Positions 28,513 through 36,867 of a DNA stretch of 64,000 nt are shown here, one piece after another. The stretch covers positions 9,419-73,418 of the forward strand of contig CAWDKH010000025.1 of assembly GCA_963802905.1 (NCBI GenBank), given 5' to 3'. Every line of letters begins with the position of its first letter. Within the stretch, counting starts at the first letter, position 1. Made by a program: the position numbers and the translations under genes. The stretch is from DASQFQ01 sp963802905 (lineage in GTDB: Bacteria; Actinomycetota; Thermoleophilia; Solirubrobacterales; Solirubrobacteraceae). The notes below the pieces were generated by a model. That model did not search any database. It saw nothing but the letters and a program-made list of their open reading frames with translations, and was not told the DNA's origin.

Positions 28513-29643
28513 GTGGACGACTGGGTCGCCAAGAGCTCGCAGGAGATCGCCCGCCGCGCGCCGCGCGAGCTCGAGGCGCTCGTCGCCGTCTCCTCGCCCT
28601 CCGGCGACCGCCACGGGGCGGAGGAATGCGCGTCCGTGTGCAAGGCGCTCACGCCTGACGACGCCGAGCTCGAGCGCGTCCCCTGCTCGTCGCCCGACCA
28701 CGCCGACGACCTGATCGCGCGCCTGCGCGGCGAGGGCTCCGGCCGCATCCTGCTGCTCGGCCACCTCGACACCGTGATCGCGCACGCCAACCACCGCCCG
28801 CTCGAGCGCGTCGACGAGAAGCTCGTCGGCTCGGGCTCGGTCGATATGAAGGGCGGCGTCGTGCTGTCGCTCGGCGTCCTGCGCGCGCTCGCCGCGCGGC
28901 CGCAGGACTACGCCGAGGTCGCGCTGCTGCTGGTCTGCGACGAGGAATGGCGGACCGCGGAGTTCGGCCACACCGAGCGCTTCGCGGGCTGGGACGCGTG
29001 CCTGTGCTTCGAGGGCGGCGCGCGCAACGGCGACGGCGAGGAGGGCGTCGTCGTGCGCCGCAAGGCCGCGGGCACGCTGCGCGTCCACGCCACGGGCCGC
29101 GCCGCGCACTCCGGCTCGGCGCCCGACCGCGGCCGCAACGCCCTGCTCGCGCTCGCGGCCGCCGCGCAGGCCGTCGCCGGCTGCCACGACCCGAGCGGCC
29201 CCGACCACCTGACCGCGGTGCCGACCGTGATGCACGCCGGCGACGCGTTCAACGTCGTCCCCGGCTCCGGCGAGCTCGTCAGCGACATGCGCGCCGACTC
29301 CTCCGACGCGTTCGGCCGCGTCACGGCGGCGATCCCCGAGGAGGTCGGCGGCGCCACCCTGCACCCGGAGATGGTCCGCCTGTGGCCGGGGATGGACTCG
29401 AGCGCGGCCACCGTCCCGCTGCTCGAGCGCGCCTCGGCCGCGCTCGGCCAGCCGATCGCCGCGATGCACCGCGGCGGCGCCAGCGACGCCAGCCACTTCG
29501 CCGCGGCCATCCCCGTCACGGTCGACGGGCTCGGCCCGCGCGGCGGCGCCGCGCACAACCCCGAGGAGTACATCGTCGAGGAGTCGCTGGCCACGCGCGC
29601 GGCGGTCGCGCTCGCGCTGGCGCAGGCCGCGCTCAGCCCGTGA
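28513..29643 (+). CDS. M20-family metallopeptidase
   Basis: A 376-residue di-zinc amidohydrolase/peptidase of the ArgE/CPG2 type. Ligand motifs are visible: LLLGHLDTVIA (His, Asp), GSGSVDMKGGV (bridging Asp), the catalytic pair in LLVCDEEWRT, and the C-terminal zinc His in GPRGGAAHNPEEYIVEE. The dimerisation/lid domain begins at GTLRVHATGRAAHSGSAPDRG. The likely substrate is a C-terminal glutamate or an N-acyl amino acid, as in carboxypeptidase G2, but this is a family-level guess. The GTG start is 36 bases from the divergent glycosylase. The stop overlaps the convergent phosphatase by 11 bases. Confidence 0.91.
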   Translation: MDDWVAKSSQEIARRAPRELEALVAVSSPSGDRHGAEECASVCKALTPDDAELERVPCSSPDHADDLIARLRGEGSGRILLLGHLDTVIAHANHRPLERVDEKLVGSGSVDMKGGVVLSLGVLRALAARPQDYAEVALLLVCDEEWRTAEFGHTERFAGWDACLCFEGGARNGDGEEGVVVRRKAAGTLRVHATGRAAHSGSAPDRGRNALLALAAAAQAVAGCHDPSGPDHLTAVPTVMHAGDAFNVVPGSGELVSDMRADSSDAFGRVTAAIPEEVGGATLHPEMVRLWPGMDSSAATVPLLERASAALGQPIAAMHRGGASDASHFAAAIPVTVDGLGPRGGAAHNPEEYIVEESLATRAAVALALAQAALSP

Positions 29644-30109
29644 CGGCGAGCGACTCGAGCTCGCGCGGGCGCAGGAGGACGATCAGCCTGCCCTCTCGCC
29701 CCTGGATGCGGATCGCGGCGACCGCGCCCTTCTTGAAGTCGATGCGCCCGCCCGTGAGGTCGTAGACGACCTGCGTGAACGCGGGGTCGTGGCCGACGAC
29801 CAGCACGCGCGCGTCGGCGTCGTGGCGGTCGAGCAGCTCGAGCGCGTCGGCGCGGTCGAAGCCCTCGGCGAGCACGTCCTCGACCTCAGGCTCAGTGTTG
29901 AGCGTCCCCGCGGCGAGCCTGGCGGTCTGCTGTGCGCGGACCTTCGGGCTCGTGTAGATCGCGGCGAACTCGACGCCCAGCCGCGCGAGGGCGGCGCCCG
30001 CGGCGGCCGACTGGCGCTCGCCGCGCGCGGTCAGCTCGCGCTCGTCATCGGGCTTCGAGTCGTGCGGGACGGCTTCCCCGTGGCGGAGGAGCCAGAGCTG
30101 CTGGGCCAC
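29633..30109 (-). CDS. SixA-like histidine phosphatase
   Basis: A 158-residue RHG-motif phosphatase. It starts GTG as VAQQLWLLRHGEAVPHD. The phospho-histidine sits in LLRHGEA, the second catalytic region is IYTSPKVRAQQTARL, and VLVVGHDPAFTQ carries the other His. The length matches SixA, which dephosphorylates histidine phosphotransfer domains; whether that is the substrate here is unknown. It may be co-transcribed with the cupredoxin-like gene just upstream on the same strand. Confidence 0.9.
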   Translation of the reverse strand: MAQQLWLLRHGEAVPHDSKPDDERELTARGERQSAAAGAALARLGVEFAAIYTSPKVRAQQTARLAAGTLNTEPEVEDVLAEGFDRADALELLDRHDADARVLVVGHDPAFTQVVYDLTGGRIDFKKGAVAAIRIQGREGRLIVLLRPRELESLAVTG

Positions 30110-30119
30110 ACGGCGGAGC

Positions 30120-30862
30120 CTAGCTGCCGGACGCGGAACCGCACGGTCCGCTTGAGCTCGCCCGCCCGCAGCGTCAGCGAGTAGCGGCCCGGCTTCAGCT
30201 TCTTGCCCGGCAGGCGGACCTTGTGCCGCCCCGGCCGCACGCGCAGCGTGACGCTGCGCACGCGCCGCTTGCCACGCCGCAGCGTGCCGCGCACCCGCAC
30301 CGTCTTGCCGGCGCCGAGCGAGAGCGTCAGGAAGACGCCGCGCCGACCGCTCGCCGCGCGCACGCGGAACGAGCTGACGTCCGCCGCCGCCGGCGCTGTG
30401 CCCCCACCCGCGCCACCGCCGCCACCCGACCCACCCGAGCCGCCAGCGGGGTTGGTCGGGGTCGCGGTCGGCGACGCGGTGGGGCTCGCCGTCGGCGAGG
30501 CCGTCGGCGACGGGTGTGGGCACTGTGCCGGTCGAGTTGACGTAGACCGTGCCGCTCATCACGGTGGGGTGCACGTCGCAGCGGTAGCGGTAGGTCCCCG
30601 CGACGGCGAACTGCCGCGATCCGCTGAACGTGGCGCTCTGCGGTCCGAGCGGATCCGTCTGGTCGTCGAAGTGCACGTTGTGCATCGCGCCGACGTAGCC
30701 GGGTTCGACCGCCCAGTGGACGCTCTCGCCCGGGAGCACCGCGACGTTGCGCGGCGTGAAGGAGAAGTCGCGGATGCCCACGTCCTGGTTGGCGGCCAGC
30801 GCCGGCAGCACCCCGACGACCAGGCACCCGCCGAGCACCGCGAACGGAAGCAACCGCCTCAC
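30120..30862 (-). pseudogene. Secreted cupredoxin-like protein with Ser/Pro/Thr linker, one or two apparent frameshifts
   Basis: The ATG at 30862 begins a signal peptide (RLLPFAVLGGCLVVGVLPALA). The cupredoxin domain follows: VGIRDFSFTPRNVAVLPGES, with copper ligands in MHNVHFDD and YRCDVHPTVMSG (His, Cys, His, Met). Removing one base near 30512 opens a repeated SPTA linker, a Gly-rich stretch and a basic beta-sandwich tail (GVFLTLSLGAGKTVRVRGTL). A second extra base near 30122 would give a stop at 30120; without it the frame runs to 30031 into the phosphatase gene. The likely role is extracellular copper binding or electron transfer. Confidence 0.72.
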
Positions 30863-30902
30863 GGCGTGCCCTACGCAGGGCCGCGCGGAAAGGTTCGCGG
30901 GA

Positions 30903-32294
30903 TTAGTTCGCGCGGATCGGGGGGCCGCGCCAGACCTTGCCGTCCGGCGCGGTCCACTGCACGCGGTAGCGCTGCTTGTCGTGGTGCTTGGCGCGCAGGC
31001 CGTAGACGCCGCGGCTGTTCGTCTGCACCGTGCGCAGCGGCTTGAACGGCTTGCCCTTGCGCCGGGAGGCGAGGATCGTCACCTGCGTCTTGGTCGCCGA
31101 CGGCCGCACACGGCCCCACATGACGTCGGACGGCCCGTAGGCCTCGGCCGCCAGCGGGAGCCGGAACGAGTCGTAGGACGGCTTCGCCTTGCCGTTCGCG
31201 CGCCGCAGGCCGGACTCGAAGCCGCCGTAGCGCTCGATCCGGCTGCGGGCCTTGCGCGGCTTGTCGTCGCCCAGCAGGTACTGCGAGAACGAGCGCACGC
31301 GCGTGTTGACGAACGCCATGTGCTCGGCGATCGCGAGGTACTCGGCCTGCTTGGTGAGCGAGACGCCGAGCGGGTCGGGCGTGCTCTGGATGCCGAACTC
31401 GGTCAGGTAGATCCCGAGCCCGCGCGTGATCGCGCCTGCCTTGCCGGCGCGGTTGAGCGCGGTCGTGAGCCGCGACAGCACGCCGATCGTGACGTCGTCG
31501 GGATCCGGCGGGCGGAAGCGCGGGCCGACGCGCGTGGTGTAGGCGTGGTGGGCGTAGCCGCCGGCCTTGATGCGCGCGCACTTGCCCTTGCGCTTGTAGG
31601 ACTTGTTGAGGCACAGCGCGCCGCGCAGGAACGCGAGCGGCGCGACGACGCGCGGCGTGCCGCGCGGCGCGGTCTCGCCGAACAGCAGCATGTCGCCGCC
31701 GTTGCCGGAGGCGGCCAGGCCGCGCTGGCCGGCGAGGTAGAGATTGCGGTAGATCCGCGGCGACTTCGCCTTCTTCTTGACGAACTGCGGCAGCAGGAAC
31801 TGCGGGTGGTTGGGCTCGTTCCAGATCGACCACTGGCTGACCTTGTCGCCGTAGCGGCGGCCGACCGCGGTCGCGAACGCCTGGAACTCCTTCGGGCTCG
31901 GCTTCGTGAGGTTGTCGCGCTTCTTCGCGGTCGCCCACTTCGGCACCGGCCCGGTGAGCGTGAGCTGGACCGCGACCCCGCGGGCCGCGGCAGCGGTGAA
32001 CAGCCCGTCGAGCTGGTCCCACACGCCCGCCGGGTACGCGGCGGGGTCGCTGGCGTCGAAGCGCGGGCGCGTCTTCGACTTCGGCGCGGGCGCGTAGCTC
32101 TGCCAGTAGACGAGCACGCGCACGCGATCGACGCCGAACGCGCGGATCTCCTGCAGCGTGCGATCGCGCGTGCCCGGGTCCAGCAGCTCGCGCGGCGCCT
32201 CGAAGGTCATGCTCTGGGTGCTCGAGGCCGAGGCCGCCGCGGGGAGCGCGAGCAGCACGACGAGAGCGAGGGTGAGGGAGAGTCGGAGGAGCAT
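30903..32294 (-). CDS. Secreted clan-A glycoside hydrolase-like protein
   Basis: A 463-residue protein with a signal peptide (LTLALVVLLALPAAASA). The TIM-barrel part has the acid/base motif WSIWNEPNHPQFLLP and the nucleophile motif LGIYLTEFGIQS, as in GH5/GH39/GH30-type retaining enzymes. The last about 90 residues (GRVRPSATKTQVTILASRRK to the end) form a basic beta-rich module like those on other secreted proteins in this window. The polysaccharide substrate is unknown. Confidence 0.82.
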   Translation of the reverse strand: MLLRLSLTLALVVLLALPAAASASSTQSMTFEAPRELLDPGTRDRTLQEIRAFGVDRVRVLVYWQSYAPAPKSKTRPRFDASDPAAYPAGVWDQLDGLFTAAAARGVAVQLTLTGPVPKWATAKKRDNLTKPSPKEFQAFATAVGRRYGDKVSQWSIWNEPNHPQFLLPQFVKKKAKSPRIYRNLYLAGQRGLAASGNGGDMLLFGETAPRGTPRVVAPLAFLRGALCLNKSYKRKGKCARIKAGGYAHHAYTTRVGPRFRPPDPDDVTIGVLSRLTTALNRAGKAGAITRGLGIYLTEFGIQSTPDPLGVSLTKQAEYLAIAEHMAFVNTRVRSFSQYLLGDDKPRKARSRIERYGGFESGLRRANGKAKPSYDSFRLPLAAEAYGPSDVMWGRVRPSATKTQVTILASRRKGKPFKPLRTVQTNSRGVYGLRAKHHDKQRYRVQWTAPDGKVWRGPPIRAN

Positions 32295-32369
32295 GGGGAG
32301 ACCCCTTGTAACTCGGCGGGGAGCCGCAAGGTTCGGCCTTCGAGGCTAGCGATTAGGGTGTCGCGCTCT

Positions 32370-33434
32370 GTGACGGCGATCGTCGACACGCCCGAGGAGG
32401 CGGCCCAGCTCGAGCTCCCGCCCCTGCTGGTGCGACGCCCGCTGGAGGCCTACCTTGACGCGCACGCGCTCGGCAGCGGGCCGCTCGAGGCCGAGCCCGT
32501 GGGCGACGGGCACTCCAACGTCACCTACCTGATCCGCCGCGGCGACACCGAGCTCGTGCTGCGCCGCCCGCCGCGCCCGCCGCTGCCGCCCTCCGCCCAC
32601 GACGTGCTGCGCGAGGCGCGCCTGCTGGGCGCGGTCGAGGGCGCCGACGTGCGCACGCCGAAGGTGCTGGTGGCGTGCGACGACGAGTCGGTGATCGGAG
32701 CGCCGTTCTACGTCATGGAGCGCATGGTCGGCGACGTGATCGTGACCGCGCTCCCCGCCGCCTTCGAGGCCGAGGGCGACCGCCGGCGCATCTCCGAGGA
32801 GCTCGTCGACTCGCTGATCGAGATCCACGCGGTCGACTGGGAGGCGTGCGGCCTGCACGACTACGGCAAGCCGACCGGCTACCTGGACCGCCAGCTGCGG
32901 CGCTTCGGCGGCCTGTGGGAGCACAACAAGACGCGCGAGCTGCCGGTGCTCGACGACGTCACGGCCTGGCTGGCCGAGCACACGCCGGAGTCCGGGCCGG
33001 CCACGATCGTGCACGGCGACTACCGGCTCGGCAACGTGATGTTCGCTCCGGGCACGCCGCCGCGGCTGAACGCGATCTTCGACTGGGAGCTGGCCACGAT
33101 CGGCGACCCGCTCGCCGACGTCGGCTACCTCGTCGCAACGTGGTCGCAGCCGGGTGACCCGGACAACACGATCTCGGCGCTCGGCGGGCTGACGAAGCAG
33201 CCCGGCTTCATGACCCGCGACGAGCTGATCGCGCGCTACGAGGCGGGCTCTGGGCGCTCGATGTCCGACGTGCGCTGGTACATGACGCTCGCGCTGTGGA
33301 AGTCGGCGATCTTCCTCGAGGGCTCCTACAAGCGCCGGCTCGCGGGCACGACCGAGGACGCGTTCTTCGATCTCCTCAAGGAGGGCGTGCCCGACGTGGC
33401 CGACCGCGCGTGGCGGACCGCGCAAGGGGAATGA
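32370..33434 (+). CDS. APH-family phosphotransferase (ACAD10/11-like kinase domain)
   Basis: A 354-residue aminoglycoside-phosphotransferase-fold kinase with a GTG start (TAIVDTPEEAAQLE). The glycine loop region is VGDGHSNVTYLIRRGDTELVLRRPP, the catalytic Brenner motif ATIVHGDYRLGNVMF, and the metal motif FDWELATIGDPLADVGYL. This resembles the kinase domain fused to acyl-CoA dehydrogenases in ACAD10/ACAD11, where it phosphorylates hydroxyacyl substrates, rather than resistance kinases. The ATGA overlap with the following HAD gene supports a linked function. Confidence 0.88.
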   Translation: MTAIVDTPEEAAQLELPPLLVRRPLEAYLDAHALGSGPLEAEPVGDGHSNVTYLIRRGDTELVLRRPPRPPLPPSAHDVLREARLLGAVEGADVRTPKVLVACDDESVIGAPFYVMERMVGDVIVTALPAAFEAEGDRRRISEELVDSLIEIHAVDWEACGLHDYGKPTGYLDRQLRRFGGLWEHNKTRELPVLDDVTAWLAEHTPESGPATIVHGDYRLGNVMFAPGTPPRLNAIFDWELATIGDPLADVGYLVATWSQPGDPDNTISALGGLTKQPGFMTRDELIARYEAGSGRSMSDVRWYMTLALWKSAIFLEGSYKRRLAGTTEDAFFDLLKEGVPDVADRAWRTAQGE

Positions 33435-34042
33435 GCCGCGACGGGCTGCTGATCGACTTCGGCGGCGTCCTCACCTCCAACGTCTTCGAGTCCTTCGCCG
33501 CCTTCTGCCGCGCCGAGGGGCTCGACCCCGACACGGTGCGCGACCGCTTCATGCAGGACCAGGCCGCGCGCGACCTGCTCGGCGAGCTCGAGGAGGGGCG
33601 GATCTCCAACGCCGAGTTCGAGCGGCGCTTCGCCCCGATGCTCGGCGTCGAGCAGTCCGAGGGGCTGATCGCGAAGCTGTTCGCCGGCATGCAGCACGAC
33701 GAGGCGATGTTCGACGCCGTCGCGGCCGCCCGCCGCGCGGGCGTGCGCACCGGCCTGGTGTCGAACTCGTGGGGCGAGGAGGGCTACGACCGCTCGCGCT
33801 TCGACGAGCTGTTCGACGTGCTCGTGATCTCGGGCGAGATCGGCATCCGCAAGCCGGCGCCGGAGATCTACACGCTGGCCGCCGAGCGGCTCGGCCGCGA
33901 GCCGGAGCGCTGCGTGTTCGTCGACGACCTGCCCGGCAACCTCAAGCCCGCCCGCGCGATCGGGATGGCGACCGTGCTGCACCGCGACGCCGCCCAGACG
34001 ATCGCGGAGATCGAGCAGCACCTCGGCGTCAGCCTGCGCTGA
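33431..34042 (+). CDS. HAD-family hydrolase (ACAD10 HAD-domain type)
   Basis: A 203-residue haloacid-dehalogenase-fold phosphatase. The nucleophile is in GLLIDFGGVLTS, motif II is GLVSNSWG, the motif III lysine is in IGIRKPAPEIY, and motif IV is CVFVDDLPGNL. The sequence type is that of the N-terminal domain of eukaryotic ACAD10. It is translated directly from the 3' end of the APH-like kinase gene (ATGA). A kinase and a phosphatase made together may act on the same hydroxyacyl compound. Confidence 0.9.
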   Translation: MSRDGLLIDFGGVLTSNVFESFAAFCRAEGLDPDTVRDRFMQDQAARDLLGELEEGRISNAEFERRFAPMLGVEQSEGLIAKLFAGMQHDEAMFDAVAAARRAGVRTGLVSNSWGEEGYDRSRFDELFDVLVISGEIGIRKPAPEIYTLAAERLGREPERCVFVDDLPGNLKPARAIGMATVLHRDAAQTIAEIEQHLGVSLR

Positions 34043-34871
34043 TCGCCACCACGCCGGCCAGCGCCAGCACGACGCCCACCTGCTGCACCCGCGCGATCCG
34101 CTCGGCGAGCACCACGCGCGCGAGCACGACGGTGACCGCCGGGTAGAGCGAGCCGAGCACCGACACCACCGACAGCAGCCCCTCCTGGGTGGCGAGCGCG
34201 TAGAGCCCGTTGGCGCCGAGGTCGAGCACGCCGATCATCGCGAGCGCCGCGAGGCTGGCGCCGTCGCGCGGCAGCCCGGGCCGCACCGCGAGCGCGGCGA
34301 TGACGAGCAGCAGCAGCGAGCAGGAGCGCGAGACCACGATCACCCACGAGACGTCGGCGTCCTCGGCGGCGCGGTCGAGGCCGACGAAGAACGTCCCGAA
34401 CCCCGCCGCCGCCACCAGCGCCAGACCGATCGCGGTGCGGTTGGGCGGGTCCGCCCCATCCTCGATCGGCTCGCGGGACGCCAGGATCACGCCGCCGAGC
34501 GCGATCGCCATGCCGGCGATCTGCAGCGAGCTCGGGCGCTCGCCCTCGACGAGCCCGACGAGCACCGGCACCGCGGCGGCGGTGGCCGAGATCGGCGCCA
34601 CCACGCTCATCGTGCCGATCGCCAGCGCGCGGTAGAACGCGCCCAGGGCGACGATGCCGGCCGCGCCGGCAAGCGCGGCCCAGCCCGCCGCGGCGGTCGA
34701 CGGGAACTCCTCGCCGACGACGAACGCGAACGGGATCAGCAGCGCGAGCGCGACGCCCTGCGAGACGAGCAGCACCGCGAGCGCGGCGCGCTTCCGGCTC
34801 TGGAGGCCGCCGAAGAAGTCGGCGAGCCCCCAGCACAGCGACGAGCTCAGGCCGAGCGCAACTGCGAGCAC
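34029..34871 (-). CDS. EamA-family (DMT superfamily) transporter
   Basis: A 280-residue membrane protein with about ten hydrophobic segments in two repeats, as in EamA/RhaT exporters. It starts MLAVALGLSSSLCWGLADFF, and the second repeat begins at GLALVAAAGFGTFFVGLD. The usual conserved C-terminal part of each repeat is present (APISATAAAVPVLVGL; LGSLYPAVTVVLARVVLAERI). Metabolite or amino-acid efflux is typical; the substrate is unknown. Overlaps the convergent HAD gene by 14 bases, and follows the aldehyde dehydrogenase on the same strand after 12 bases. Confidence 0.9.
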   Translation of the reverse strand: MLAVALGLSSSLCWGLADFFGGLQSRKRAALAVLLVSQGVALALLIPFAFVVGEEFPSTAAAGWAALAGAAGIVALGAFYRALAIGTMSVVAPISATAAAVPVLVGLVEGERPSSLQIAGMAIALGGVILASREPIEDGADPPNRTAIGLALVAAAGFGTFFVGLDRAAEDADVSWVIVVSRSCSLLLLVIAALAVRPGLPRDGASLAALAMIGVLDLGANGLYALATQEGLLSVVSVLGSLYPAVTVVLARVVLAERIARVQQVGVVLALAGVVAISAG

Positions 34872-34883
34872 TCGGCCGGGGCC

Positions 34884-36407
34884 CTAGTCGCGCTTGCCGC
34901 GTCCGTACAACAGCTTGACGCCCTTGAGGAGCATCCCGGTCGTGCGCGCCTTGTACGGGAACATGTGCAGATCGCGCTTCGGCGCGAGCCGCGTCACCAG
35001 CAGCGACTGCTGGCGGCAGTACTTGCGGATCCCGGGGGCACCGTGGCGCTGGCCCATGCCCGACGTCTTCCAGCCGCCCATCGGCAGCTCGAGCGCGAGG
35101 TAGTTGATCTGGGCGTCGTTGACGCACACCACGCCGGACTCGACGCGGCGGGCGACCTCCTCGCCCCGCGCGGTGTCCTTCGTCCACACCGAGGCGGCGA
35201 GGCCGAACGGCGAGTCGTTGGCGAGCCGGATCGCCTCCTCGGCGTCGCCGACCTTCATGATCGGCAGCGTCGGGCCGAACGTCTCCTCGGTCATCGCCGT
35301 CATCGAGTGGTCGACGTCGACGAGCACCGTCGGCTCGTAGTAGTTGCCCTTGTCGGTGCCGGCGTGGCCGCCGACCAGCACCTTCGCGCCGGCCGCCTTC
35401 GCGTCGTCGACGTGGCGGCTGACGATGTCGACCTGCGACGACAGCGTCATCGCGCCCACCTCGACCGTGCCGGGCGCGGTCGGGACGCCCTGGCGCAGCG
35501 CGCCGACCTTCTGGGACACCCGCGCGACGAAGTCGTCATAGACCGGCGCTTCGACGTAGACGCGCTCGACCGAGATGCAGGTCTGGCCGCCGTTCTGCAT
35601 CGAGTAGTACGCCGCGGCGTTGGCGGCGCGCTCGATGTCGGCGTCGGCGAGCACGATCATCGGGTCCTTGCCGCCGAGCTCGAGCGAGACCGGCGTCAGC
35701 GTCTCCGCGGCGCGGCCCATGATCTTCTTGCCGGTCTCGGTGGAGCCGGTGAACATGATCATGTCCGCGAGGTCGATCAGCTCCGGGCCGATCTCCGATC
35801 CGCGGCCGGGGGCGACCTGGTAGATGCCCTCGGGCAGCCCGACCTCCCGCATGCCCTCTTCGAGCAGCAGCGAGGTCAGCGGCGTCGGCTCGGCGGGCTT
35901 GAGGATCACCGCGTTGCCGGCCGCCATCGCCGGGATGCAGTCGCCGAACGAGTTCGTCAGCGGGTAGTTCCACGGCCCGATGACGCCGACCAGCCCGACC
36001 GGGCGGTAGCGCACGACGAGCTTGCGCCCGAGCACGAACGGGTTGGCCGTGCGGACCTTCTCGTCCGCCAGGTAGTCCGGCGCGTGCTTGGCCCAGAAGC
36101 CGAACGCGTTGGCCGCGTAGGCGACCTCGGCGAGCAGCGCGTCCTCGTAGGTCTTCCCGGACTCCTTGACCAGCGTGTCCGCGATCCGCTCGGCGTTGTC
36201 GACGATCCACTTCTGCGCGCGGCGGAGGACCTTGCCGCGCCCGTCGAACCCGAGCGACTCCCAGGCCGGCTGGGCGGCGCGGCCGCGCTCGGCCATCGCG
36301 CGCAGCTCATCCGGGGTGGTGGCGTGGACGCTGCGGATGACCTCGCCGGTGGCGGGGTTCTCGACCGAGATCTCGCTGCTGCCGCGCTCCTGCTCGACGG
36401 TCGCCAT
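34884..36407 (-). CDS. Aldehyde dehydrogenase (succinate-semialdehyde/fatty-aldehyde type)
   Basis: A 507-residue NAD(P)-dependent aldehyde dehydrogenase starting MATVEQERGSSEISVENPATG. The cofactor loop is IMFTGSTETGKKIMG, the general-base Glu is in VSLELGGKDPMIV, and the catalytic Cys is in GGQTCISVERVYV. The C-terminal part is long and basic (HMFPYKARTTGMLLKGVKLL), a feature of aldehyde dehydrogenases associated with membranes or fatty aldehydes. Its ATG overlaps the cyclophilin stop by one base. Confidence 0.93.
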   Translation of the reverse strand: MATVEQERGSSEISVENPATGEVIRSVHATTPDELRAMAERGRAAQPAWESLGFDGRGKVLRRAQKWIVDNAERIADTLVKESGKTYEDALLAEVAYAANAFGFWAKHAPDYLADEKVRTANPFVLGRKLVVRYRPVGLVGVIGPWNYPLTNSFGDCIPAMAAGNAVILKPAEPTPLTSLLLEEGMREVGLPEGIYQVAPGRGSEIGPELIDLADMIMFTGSTETGKKIMGRAAETLTPVSLELGGKDPMIVLADADIERAANAAAYYSMQNGGQTCISVERVYVEAPVYDDFVARVSQKVGALRQGVPTAPGTVEVGAMTLSSQVDIVSRHVDDAKAAGAKVLVGGHAGTDKGNYYEPTVLVDVDHSMTAMTEETFGPTLPIMKVGDAEEAIRLANDSPFGLAASVWTKDTARGEEVARRVESGVVCVNDAQINYLALELPMGGWKTSGMGQRHGAPGIRKYCRQQSLLVTRLAPKRDLHMFPYKARTTGMLLKGVKLLYGRGKRD

Positions 36408-36847
36408 CAGGCAGCCTGGAGCGTCTCGATCTTGGCGTCGTCCGTCGGGCGGTCGCGCCCGTCGGTCGGCAGGCCCTCGAGCTCGTCGACGATCTCCATG
36501 CCGGACTTCACCTCGCCGAACACGGTGTGCTTGCCGTCGAGCCACGGCGCGGCGTCGACGGTGACGATGAAGAACTGCGAGCCGTTGGTGTTCGGGCCGG
36601 CGTTGGCCATCGCCAGCGCGCCGCGGACGACCTTGTGGTCGTTGATCTCGTCCTCGAACTCGTAGCCGGGGCCGCCGGTGCCGGTGCCCTGCGGGCAGCC
36701 GCCCTGGATCATGAAGTCCTTGATGATCCGATGGAACGAGAGGCCGTCATAGAAGCCGTCAGCGGCGAGCTTCTTGAAGTTCTCGACGGTCTTGGGCGCG
36801 TCGTCGTCGAACAGCTCGAAGACGATCGGGCCGCGGTTCGTGGTCAT
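36407..36847 (-). CDS. Cyclophilin-type peptidyl-prolyl isomerase
   Basis: A 146-residue single-domain cyclophilin. The active-site residues appear in order: FHRIIKDFMIQGGCP (Arg, Phe, Gln equivalents), LAMANAGPNTNGSQFFI, and WLDGKHTVFGEV. It accelerates proline isomerisation in the cytoplasm. No signal peptide is seen. The first strand, ITMTTNRGPIVFEL, begins a few residues before the ATG chosen here. A GAGGAG site upstream suggests a non-ATG start (for example CTG at about 36862) could be the true one. Confidence 0.92.
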   Translation of the reverse strand: MTTNRGPIVFELFDDDAPKTVENFKKLAADGFYDGLSFHRIIKDFMIQGGCPQGTGTGGPGYEFEDEINDHKVVRGALAMANAGPNTNGSQFFIVTVDAAPWLDGKHTVFGEVKSGMEIVDELEGLPTDGRDRPTDDAKIETLQAA

Positions 36848-36867
36848 CGTGATCTCGGACAGTGAAA

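Noticed and set aside
30400..30530. Short tandem repeats resembling a CRISPR or minisatellite
   Set aside because: The repeats are in-frame SPTA and Gly-rich codons of the cupredoxin-protein linker, with no spacers.
30747..32369. Long N-terminal extension of the APH-like kinase frame
   Set aside because: It runs antisense through the clan-A glycosidase and ends at a good GTG start with normal family length at 32370.
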